A stretch of 64,000 nt of DNA from the NCBI GenBank assembly GCA_027924585.1, contig BSBM01000007.1:8442001-8506000 (forward strand), written 5' to 3'. Source of the DNA: Larix kaempferi. Its lineage: Eukaryota > Streptophyta > Pinopsida > Pinales > Pinaceae. Under the pieces are notes generated by a model, which was not told the DNA's origin, ran no database searches, and worked only from the letters and a program-made list of their open reading frames with translations. A program made the position numbers and the translations under genes. This document shows positions 35,603 to 44,972 of this stretch, in pieces. Position 1 is the first letter of the stretch, and each line of letters opens with the position of its first letter.

Positions 35603-37413
35603 TATATAGTTTTTGGCTTTAGGAAACATCGTTCTTGTGTGTCTTCTCAATTAGTTTTGACTTCTTTGATGTGTCAAGAAACTTTATAGGTAGCCCTTGT
35701 TTGTTTCTTGCCTGCTTTCATCAGTTTTTGATACCTTCCAGAGTCAGTTTTCAAGTCTTTGAGATATGAGCGCTACTCTGATATAGATACAGTAGCGCCC
35801 ATACGCTACTGTGCCATATATACAGTAGTGCCTGTTTCTGTATGAGCGCGAGTTGCTCTACTACACAGTAGAGTACACTTTCTGAAGCAGCCTATTTTTG
35901 GTTTACTTGGTTTTTAGCCTTTTTTATGATTTGCTGACTTTGCTGTGGGATCCTTTGGACTGTTGCATGAGGTTTTAACTGTTACTTAAGTCATAGAACC
36001 TTCTCTTGAAGTTTTTCCCATTTTTTAAACCACTTGTTGGCCTTTGGAATTTTGGAATTTTTTATTGACGTTTTGGAAGACTTGGTGGTGTTTGGTGACG
36101 AACACTTTCACCTTTTTAGACCCTCACTACTCATTGCTAGTTTACAAACCTGTATACCCCTGTATCTGTTGTTTGTGGTGACGTTGTTTGCTCTCTACTA
36201 CCCCCATCCTTTGTTTCGGGTTTGGTCTTTGGTGGAGCCTCTAGGGTGGGTTCTTTTTCGTCAAGTTTCATTCTTCCTGGACTCATAGTCTTCTGCTGGT
36301 TACAAGTGCTTTTTAAACAGCTGTAGACTAGTTTCATCTCTCAATTTCTTTGTGTTAGTAAGGCAGCTTGCTTGTCTACTTGTACTTGGCTTTGTGGTCT
36401 TGCTAGGGCTAGACACTTTAGGTCAGTCCTTTGGTGTTTCTCTCCTTTGTTTTCTCCCACTTGGTGTCCAAGTTTATAGGCTTTTTCTTAGTAAAAAACC
36501 TGTAGATCAAGTCTTTCTCGAGCTAGGGTCTCGACAGCTATAGGCCTAAGAACTTTTAGCCATACTTACACACTTTGCATATAAAGTTTTATTTGGCTTT
36601 CCATTTTTGCATAGTTCTTTTTCGTTTATTGAAAAAGCAAAAATATTTGGTACTTTAAGTTAAAATAGAACTTGTCTTTGTCATTGCAAAATAACTTCGC
36701 ATATTTTGTATAGTTTAAAAAAAAAGAAAACAAAATTTTTTAAGTAAGTTTGCTTAGATTTTCAGTTTTGGAAAAAGAAGTAGATGAAAAAATGAAAAGA
36801 ACTTTGTTGTAGGAAGATTTGAGTATATTCGCACTTTTGTTTTCTTGTTATAACCACGCTCACACACTCACTATCCTTTTTGCGTAATAAAAGCCCTAAA
36901 ATTTGTTAACAAAATGAACTAGAAACTTTTTCTTTTTAGGGTACACTACACCAACTAGTTTTGGTTAGGGTCTTGGGTTTAAATCACCTTAAACCACCCA
37001 AGATCACACATTGCGCAACAATCGTAGTGAGACTATCATAGGCAAACCCACCTCATTCAAAATTTGCCTGGGATCTATGCAGTAGGTCATTGCGAGATCA
37101 GTTTGTGGGAATACCCCTCCTACTTGTTGTTCGAGCATACGCTAGGATCGGATTGCGTATTGGGGACTCTTTCGAGTTTCGGGCTTAGCTACCCTGCCCA
37201 TGCTTTTTGATTCGACCGGTGACTGTTCCCCCAGGAATTTTCGGTGTTGTGGTATCCATAGTATCAGACTTCTGGGTTCTTACACAAGTGACAGCAAAGG
37301 GTACATCTGTTGTACCTAAGACAGCCGTGGGAGGAAACCTCATGCAGGTCTTTGGGAGGGCGGTTGGGTGATTCCAGCGCTTGCACCCTTATTCATTGTA
37401 CTGTGGACCCCAG
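35603..37413 (+). other. Host gypsy 5' leader
   Basis: About 1.8 kb between PBS and gag, typical in length for Ogre/Tat elements. Open stretches at 36034-36543 show no family resemblance and are not called. A perfect 8-bp-arm hairpin CAGTAGCG/CGCTACTG lies at 35790-35811. The leader ends at a strong splice donor. Confidence 0.5.
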
Positions 37414-37595
37414 GTAACTATCTTTCTTCCTTCGTTGATCTGTTCTGGGCCCTAATCATCCCAGACTCTTCTCCGGAAGGCACCTTTGTTTGACTGGTTT
37501 GTATACTTAGGAATTTTTTTTAGTTGGCGTGCTGTTTGCCCCCTAGTTGTAGTGGCTACTAGGTTCTAGTTTGTTTTTTATATTTATAATCACAG
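37414..37595 (+). other. Probable intron upstream of host gag
   Basis: CAG|GTAACT at 37411-37419 is a strong donor, and a T-rich tract ending ATCACAG at 37595 a strong acceptor. The long gag frame opens right at the acceptor with no obvious ATG, which fits splicing. Ogre elements are known to carry an intron, though its usual position differs. Confidence 0.5.
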
Positions 37596-38510
37596 AGAAT
37601 CAACAACTCCATAGATCGAGAAGGATTCAGAATCTTCCACCTATTAGAACAGAACCTATACAACTAGCTAGAAGACAGCGGGTAAACCCCGGTATTTCTT
37701 CAGAAATTACCTCTGAAATAGAATTGCTTGAAGAAATACTTATAACAGAAAACCTTGAAATTGAGGTTCCTGAGGAACCACTACCAGGTACCACAGATCA
37801 GCAACACTTTAGTATTGTTGAGGTGGAAGATCTTACTTCCACGGAGTATAGCACTCCTTTCAATCCTCCCTTAACTAATACTAGAATTCCGCTTCTGTGA
37901 CCTGTTGGTTTCCAGCAGCCCCTTTTCAGTGCAGATCTTTTCTTTCCAGGACATCTGATGTCTAACTCAGGAGGTGAACAGGGGGTTCCCCAAACTCCCA
38001 CATTAGGTATGAACACCAACATAGTTAACCCTTCCTTTACTGCTACACCTAGTCAGGCACAAACCACATCTTTGGCTACTCCATCTTTCAGTTTCAACAC
38101 TAGTACATTAGGTATGCCTAGTTCTACAATGATGGCATCTATTCCTACACCTAATGTTGGACCTAGAAGTATGGCCAACTGTGCAATACCTTCTGTTTCT
38201 CAACCTTTATATCAGATTCCTAGTATTTGGGTTTCCACACCTGTGGTAGGACCAAGTGCTTCTGCAAACATACCAGTCATGGGCACCATGACTGCACCGT
38301 CCACATCAGTTTCTACTGGTTTCAACACCTTTGTAGGCCCTAACTTGAATCAAGGTAACATGCCTGCAAGTAACACCCCTTTTTCCTTATTCTCAAGGGG
38401 AGGGGGTAATATCTTTAACCAGCAATATGGCGGGGCTAACACCCAGCCACAGTGGACGAACCCACAAAGCACTAATCCACTCTCGTATGGGTGGGGAAAT
38501 TTTAATAACT
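37596..38510 (+). pseudogene. gag: Host gypsy gag, 5' part, interrupted by nested element
   Basis: A single frame runs from the splice acceptor, broken by one TGA at 37898-37900. It begins with an arginine-rich RSRRIQNLPPI segment and an acidic stretch, then a Ser/Thr/Pro/Asn-rich low-complexity part from 37958. The frame stops at 38510 where a 20.3-kb element inserted, and continues in the same frame from 58771 on the other side. Gag forms the virus-like particle that holds the RNA. Confidence 0.75.
38506..38510 (+). other. Target-site duplication TAACT, left
   Basis: TAACT precedes the LTR start TGTTGTTGCAG and is repeated at 58766-58770 after the right LTR end. It fixes the boundaries of the nested element. 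Confidence 0.93.
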
Positions 38511-38709
38511 TGTTGTTGCAGCAACCCCCCCCCCCCAAAATTTTGAACATGTTGGGGCCCCTCCTTCTATTTTTATAGAAAATTTGCCTGACAAGCCTTC
38601 CCAGCCGTCAGCTCTTTTTTTCAACATAAAGTTTTACTCCCCTGCTGAACAGCTTGCCGTCAATCCTTCCATGTTTTCCCCAATGAGCCAAAAGATAACT
38701 TAGTTTTTT

Positions 38710-39690
38710 CCCCAAACGTTTTGGGAATAATTCGGACACTGTCCCGAAACGGCGGGAGTCAAACGTCCAACCTTTTCGAAAGAAGGACTTAGATTTTCTT
38801 TGCCAAAATCTGCGGAAGCCATTGGGCAGGACCAGCCGAAACGGGGGAAGCTTTCGCCCAAGCCTTCCGCGACCACGGAAAGGTTCCGGCTTTCCTCCCG
38901 AAATGGCGGGACACATTCGCCTTAGTCTCCCAAAAAAACACTTAGAACATTTTACAACCGTCTGCGGAGAAATTGGAGTTCCCTTCCCGAAACGGCGGGG
39001 GACAGTTAAAAAGAAAAAACGCTCCGAAACAGCGGAAGAACTTAGGAAGGATGCCCGAAAAGGTCGAATTGATTTGTTAAAATTGCGGAAGGTTTTGGTG
39101 AAACCCTTCCGAAACAGCGGAAGCCATCCCCATAAGTCCCGCGGAAGAATTCACGATTTCCTTCCGAAACTATGAAAAGGACTTAGATTTTTTTCAAGAA
39201 GCTGTCGCGGAGGCCTTCAGCCTTTGCTCCCGAAACGCGGAAGCCTTCGGGCTACCCTTCCGAAACGGCGGAAGCCAATCGCTTAAACCGCTCGGCAAAG
39301 GACTCCGAAACGACCCCGGGTGAATGCGCGAAAGAATATGAGTTCTGCTCCCGAAACGGCGGGAGCTATTCGTATAAAGCGCCCGAGGAGATTTAGCGAA
39401 AGCCTTCCGAAACTAGCGGGAACCTTCGCCAAACCTTCCCGAAAATCAACAAGACTTCGAATACTTTTTTGGTTCGCGGAAGCTTTCGCTAAAAGCCTTC
39501 CGAAAAACACCGGGAGCTTTCGCTATATCGTTCCGAAAGGGCGGAAGCTTTGGGCGTTACCCGTCCGCTACGCGGCGGTCTCTCGCGGAAGGCTTCGAGT
39601 TTCCTTTCCGCAATAAGCCCCGAAACGTCGGAAGCTTTCATTGAACCCTTCCGCAACGGCGGATACGATTCGCAAACTGGCCCCGCGAAT
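38710..39690. repeat. CpG-rich array of CTTCCG-aaacgg-CGGAAG hairpin motifs
   Basis: At least a dozen variants of CCGAAACGGCGGAAG occur at irregular spacing, many as CTTCCG..CGGAAG inverted repeats with a six-base loop. The many CpGs are striking for a plant transposon. Open frames crossing it are rich in Arg, Ser and Pro and are composition artefacts. Confidence 0.85.
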
Positions 39691-39787
39691 GACGGTTGCA
39701 CGAAAACCGAGATCGTTTGACATGACCGCTACGCGCGGCGAATTTAAAACTCGTTTTAATCACACCAACTACCAAATTAAAGGCTCA

Positions 39788-39810
39788 CACGTGCCCATTC
39801 TTTATAAAAT
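39788..39810 (+). promoter_or_regulatory. G-box and TATA box for the LTR gene
   Basis: CACGTG (39788-39793) lies eight bases upstream of TTTATAAAAT (39801-39810). It is about 790 bp upstream of the reading frame's ATG, with a probable intron between. The same arrangement is intact in the right LTR at 53611-53633. Confidence 0.6.
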
Positions 39811-39944
39811 ACGGTAGGGGCTTGACCAACACACTATTGTTTTTTGAATCGGCCAACGACGTGCGATACCGTGCAAATCGCTCCAGCTCACCTCGCTCGT
39901 CCGTGCTCGCGGCCATCTTGCTCAAGCAATCCCCACGGTGCCAG

Positions 39945-40545
39945 GTAGGATTCTAACCCGGAATTTCGCCATTGGGTTGTCGTTTGTGGGAAAACAACAG
40001 GTCTTAGTGGGGTTTTGACGGGCAAAACACCCGTAAAGGGCTATGTTTTACCCGTCAGATACAGTTGAATGTTTAGCCGTCATACAAAACGTCATAGGCA
40101 TCGATTTAAACATTGGCATGACTTATTTTATTAAGCCAAGGCGGTTGGTGTAGGCCGTTAACCTTGTCCGTTTTACCCCCGGGCCGCGCGCCTCTTTTTG
40201 GAGAATTTGTCGAAACCCCATGGGCTTTCCAGGTCCCTGGCCGTAAACTCCGGACTTAAAACCCTGGGCCCTTCCATAAGCCTCAGCCCCTACACGCGAG
40301 CCGAAGCCCGTGGATGTTCAAGCCACGTGAGCCGAAACCGGAAGCCAATCGCTTCCGCAAATCGCCTATCGGCCCGAAAACCATTAGCTTCCGCAACATA
40401 GCTTATCCCAGACTCGTCTTTTAAGAGCTTCAAATGTTTCAATTTGTGTCTTATGTTGAAATAATGTTTTGCTTCCTAAATATTTGCTTCATTGACTTAT
40501 CTCATTGATATTAAAACGATGTTGCTCTCTGCTAAAACTTTACAG
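39945..40545 (+). other. Probable leader intron of the LTR gene
   Basis: Donor CCAG|GTAGGA at 39941-39950 and acceptor CTTTACAG ending at 40545 behind a pyrimidine-rich stretch give a 601-bp intron. Removing it leaves about 50 bases before the ATG. The right LTR has the same sites (53768 and 54368). Confidence 0.45.
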
Positions 40546-40597
40546 CCTGTTGCTCAAATAATGACTTTGATATGGATATTATCAGGGATAAATCAGG

Positions 40598-43500
40598 ATG
40601 CCGAAAACCGGTAAGAAGAAGGCGAAGATGACAGAAAAGAAGCCCGCCCCTCCCAAGATTGAAACCTCGCTCCAGGACACTAGGTGCACCACTGGTGTCC
40701 CTCTAGAAATCAGATGGGGAGACATCTACAGAATGATCCGGGACCAAGAAATCCCAGATATGCTGCTAGAGGAAGCACCAATCTATCTTAACATCAGAGC
40801 CTCAGGCATAACTAGAGCCGCTACCCGCCCTGAGCTGTTCCCCTGTGCTGAAGTGATCGAGTGGATACTCCAACATACAGATGCTGAAGGGAGAGTGATA
40901 AACGATAGCGGGAAAATGGCTATCGCCTCGTTTCAACCCGCGTATATTGCGGCAGCCTACAGATTTCCCCGTGTCCAACAAGCTCTGACGGACGAATGGT
41001 TGGGCCAAATGGATAACGTCGAGATGGCCAAGAAGCTATTGAGGGGAGGGAAGCATTTGAGGAAGAAGGGAAATGATGAATATGACGTGCAGAACCTGAG
41101 GGCCCCTTTCAGATTGATCGCTTTAATGCTGTGCAGAATCTTCGGCATGCCCGATGGCACAGTATACAAGATTCAGTGGGTCCCTATCATTCACTATGTG
41201 GCATTTCAGGGGACAGTGTTTGACTGGGCCACTATCTTGTCAGATAGTCTGGCCTCAATGATAAGTGCTGCTAAGCCCGGGCTGGCCTTGAAGAAGGCTG
41301 AATTCTTCATGTCTTCATACCTGATAGATTGTATCTTGGCCAAGATAGAGTTCCCCAAATTAGGGTGTGCATGGGATAGGGCCACCACCCCGGTCTATGT
41401 CGCATTCAAGATGTTGTGGGCTCAGAACTACAAGCCCAGCTACAAACTCATCTGTGAGGGGTTCATCATGCCCCTATACGAGAAAATGTTCAAGGAAGAA
41501 CCAAACTGCCTGTCACAAAATGCTTTGGAAGTCCTTGGGGATTATGGGGACTTTTACTTTTCAGAACAAGGTACCTACCTGAGAATGTTCGGAGGGACGA
41601 AGCCCCCATACATATTGCCGCAGTACGCCTCAGACTATGTGGTGCTCAAGGAAGCAGTAAGACAACTCTTCTTGGATGGGATTGGAGCATTCCTCCACAA
41701 GCTACACAAGGCTTCCTTTCCCCCCTACCTTTCTGCATAGGTGCTTACAAGTTTTCGAGGGTGGCCTCTGCCGACGAATTTGTTCAAGAGTTGAAGGCCT
41801 TCCACTTCGGCGAGGTCATCTTCCACAGAAACGACAGAAAGGGTAAAGTGGCCGAGCATTGCAAGGGGAACTATGCTAACTTCGAATACTCCCACTACCC
41901 CGATGCCGAGGAGGAAGCATTCAGAGGCATCAGCAACATGACTGAGCTACGGATCTGTCGCCAAAGTACTGGAGCAAGCTCTAGTTCAACCAAAGCCCAG
42001 AAGACCATCCAGCAAAAGGAGAAAGAAGCCAAGGATGCCCGAGCTCAGGAAGAGCTCAGATTAAGAGAAGAGGCAAGGTTACAAAAGGAAGCCGAGGAAG
42101 CAATAAAGCAACAAGACGCTGAAAATGAAAGACTGCGGAAGGAGGCTGAAGAAGCCCAAAAGCAGAAAGAAGCGGAGACTGAGCAAGCTGAAGCAAGGAA
42201 GAAGGCGGAGGAAGAATTGAAGGCAAGAGAAGACACCGAGGCAGGTGGGTCCGGTGTACAAGACATGGAGATAGACACCTCTCAAGCAGGTAGCTCTGGT
42301 ACCCAAAAGGAAGGAGCAGACCCCGCTCAGGAAGTCCGAACCCCACCTATGGAAGAAGACATAGACATCATAAATCGACCAATTGTCCCATACACTCCAT
42401 CTGGGAAGCGTACGGTGTCCAAATGGAATGAGTTTTTCTATGACAAGAAAAGGAAAACAATGGTCCTCCAATCAGAAGAGAGGATTAAAAGTCCCTTCCA
42501 TGATGACATAGTTACTCACCGAGAGGTCGCTGTCATGCAGAACACAGATGCAGATCCCATCGCCATGGCATCCGCAGTTATAGCAACAGCACAGGCATCA
42601 TTTGCCAATGTAGGGGTTATAGTCAAAGAAAATATATTGACAAAGAAGAGAGCACGCACCCTGCAACAAAATGTGGCTAATGAGCAAGCCCAAAGGGACC
42701 TGGCAGTAAACAAATATAATTGCTTGTACGCTTAGCATAGGGAGCTGTCAAACAAGTACAGTCACCTGGAGGAAGAAAAGGACCAGCTAGCACTCCAGAT
42801 AATGATTTCAGAAGCGAAGAAGAATGGAGCAGAAGAAAAGGCTTCCCAGTTAGAAGCAGACAAGCAGACATTAGCTGAGCATTTAGAACAAGCGGAGAAC
42901 AGAACCTTGGAGATGTCTCCCTTCCACGAGCTGTCATGCAATATCCTGCAGCAAGTGTATGGCTCTCAAGAGCTAATCACTGACGAGGTATGCAAACTCA
43001 AGGCCATGATGGGTAGGCTAAAAGAGGTCAATACGGAAGCCCACAGGCTCAAAGCTAAGAATACCCGTGTCAAGGCAAATGTCATAAGTCAGATGGCATG
43101 GAGGGAAGGGAAAGGAGGTTTCCCCCCGCATCTTCCTTTTAAGGCCGTGGAAGATTTTAATGAAGATATAGCCTTGTTGGAGTTTGGTAGGAACTGTGCC
43201 AATAAGCTAATGGCCAGTGTGCAGAGGACAACTGATAGAATCAACAACCTATACCAAAAGCTCAAAGGAGTCCATGACAACTGCACATTGAGTTTCCCTC
43301 AGACCCTAGAAGACTTCCCGGAAAAGGAGCAGCGGTTGTCTCAACTGAAAGAAGAGCTAGGCGTCCAGATGGAGTATGTGAAAAGCATTGATGTCCTGGC
43401 CATGGATGATCTCCAACATTACATCGGTTCATCAACACTTCACAATCATCTGCTGAAGGAAACATATCAAGTTGCTGTAGCAGAAGTACAAAGCATTAAA

Positions 43501-43731
43501 ATAGAGCTCGGGAAGAATGTAACTTCTCAGAAAATCCTGTTTCCTGCTACAGCAAACATAATCATCAGGGACACAGGTGTGTGGCACAGCTACATAGAAG
43601 AGGAGGTCAGGAAAGCTGCAGCAACAGCAGGAGCAGCATCAGTAGGGGATTCGAGGGCCTCTTCCCAGGCAGCATCAGTGACCATCAACTTGGGCGACCC
43701 TGTACCAGCAGAAGCTCGCACACAGGAATGA
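40598..43731 (+). pseudogene. LTR-embedded gene, left copy (unrecognised family)
   Basis: I do not recognise this family. It starts with a basic Lys-rich segment (KTGKKKAKMTEKK), followed by about 370 residues of globular-looking sequence with the tracts MLCRIFGMPDGTVYKIQWVP and FMSSYLIDCILAKIEFPKLG, then a long Glu/Lys/Arg/Ala helix (about 42000-42240), an acidic Gly/Ser linker, further coiled coil (about 42640-42910) and a C-terminal domain. No transposase, RT, gag or Env motif, signal peptide or membrane span is seen. It sits wholly inside the LTR, downstream of a TATA box and probable intron. Lesions: one C lost from the C-run near 41719-41725 (six against seven in the other copy), and a TAG at 42733-42735. 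Neither is shared with the right copy. Relation to the family annotated as 'putative plant transposon protein' is possible but unproven. Confidence 0.75.
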
Positions 43732-43983
43732 AGAGGCTGAATTCAGTGAGCCACTCTCTGCAGCCCAAACACGTGCCCAGCAGGGAAAGCTGTGATGTTA
43801 ACAAATTTTCTGTTACGTCTATTTTGAATATGTAAGGCGTAAGCCATGGGACAGCTGTCCCTATTTTTTGTCAAAATATTTTTGTAAAGGAAGTGGCCAT
43901 TTTTGGTGGTCGATTATAGTAGAAATCCCTGTAAATGACAGGTGGAACGTGCTAGGTGTCAGCCCAAAGGGCAAAGTTGTAGC

Positions 43984-43991
43984 TATAAATA
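43984..43991 (+). promoter_or_regulatory. Second TATA box in LTR, likely genomic-RNA promoter
   Basis: TATAAATA within GCTATAAATAGC, 250 bp after the LTR gene stop and about 950 bp before the LTR end. ACGTG and TGTCA motifs lie just upstream. If this is the U3/R promoter, the embedded gene lies in U3. Conserved at 57809-57816. Confidence 0.6.
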
Positions 43992-44940
43992 GCATCCAGG
44001 AAAGATTTGAAAGGACTTTGAAAAGGGGAATGAAATTTTGGCAAACGATATGAGCTATCTTGTATCGGGTCTGTAAATTGATTTTTCTAATAGAAGCCAC
44101 GGGAGATGGACGTTTTGCATGGATTGTTGGATTGCTGTATATTGGACTATTCTAATGACTGCGGTCCTGTACTGTGAGATCATTCTTATCATCCGAACTA
44201 CTTCTTTGTATTAATGATTTTGCCCCTTACTGTGCATACGAATTTTTCCCATTTTCATGGACAATGAATGCGTTTCATATTAAATCAGGAGCTACCTGCT
44301 GATGCTTTTATCATTGCTGTAGATTTCTCTTCTAGATCGAATGGCTAACTGTTCTTTCTTCAGGATAATTTGTATGGCTAATTGTTCATGCCTTTAAATT
44401 GCTCCTTGCAGGGATCTTTTAGTTTAATTCCAGTTTCGTTGCATCTAGATCTGTTTCTTTATTCTTGTTACGTAGATCAAATAATTTTGCTTTCCTCTGT
44501 TTTCTGAGCAATAGATGCGTTTCATGTTGAATGAGAGGCTACCTTCTCAAGATCCTCATCTTGCTGTAGCTTTGACCGTGAGAAATAATAGCTATCTGTT
44601 CTTTGTTTACGATATCTGTTACAGCTGATTGCTCTCCCCTTAAGCGTGTTCCCCTGCAGGGATAGACAGGTTTGTTCTAGTTTTAAGTTTAGATCTATTT
44701 TAATTGCATTTAGATTAAGTATAGTTTAGGCACTTGCATCTCATATAAAAGACATAAAAAACCCAAAAGAAAGGTGGATCGGGCCATAACCGGTAGAATC
44801 GGATTTAAAGTCCAAAACCACGGTTGCCGGAACCGCTAACCGGACAGATTCCCTACACCAAATGGGAGATAGTCTAATTGGGACCGTCTTTCGGGGAGAA
44901 TCCCTTTCTGATTGATGCTACGATATCCGAGGCATCAACA
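43992..44940 (+). other. Likely R-U5 part of nested gypsy LTR
   Basis: About 950 bp without a reading frame. It contains AT-rich segments but no perfect AATAAA that I could place, so the R/U5 boundary is not set. Confidence 0.45.
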
Positions 44941-44945
44941 GTTTT

Positions 44946-44962
44946 TGGCGCTAGAAGGAGGG
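44946..44962 (+). promoter_or_regulatory. Primer binding site of nested gypsy
   Basis: TGGCGCTAGAAGGAGGG begins five bases after the 5' LTR. It has the TGG start required to pair with a tRNA CCA end; I cannot assign the tRNA with confidence. Confidence 0.75.
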
Positions 44963-44972
44963 CCTGAAGTGC

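Larger units (their letters stand above)
38511..44940 (+). repeat. Nested gypsy 5' LTR (6430 bp)
   Basis: TGTTGTTGCAG to GGCATCAACA. In order: C-tract; CpG-rich hairpin array (38710-39690); G-box and TATA (39788-39810); probable intron; long reading frame (40598-43731); second TATA (43984-43991); about 920 bp of likely R-U5. Confidence 0.93.

Noticed and set aside
36034-36543. Extra ORF in the host gypsy leader
   Set aside because: Hydrophobic translation without family resemblance; leader composition alone explains it.
38822-39701. Arg/Ser/Pro-rich open frames in the nested LTR
   Set aside because: They follow the CpG-rich hairpin array on both strands and in several frames, as expected from composition.
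42045-42471. Minus-strand Leu/Ser/Phe-rich frames opposite the LTR gene
   Set aside because: They mirror the Glu/Lys-rich coiled coil of the sense frame.
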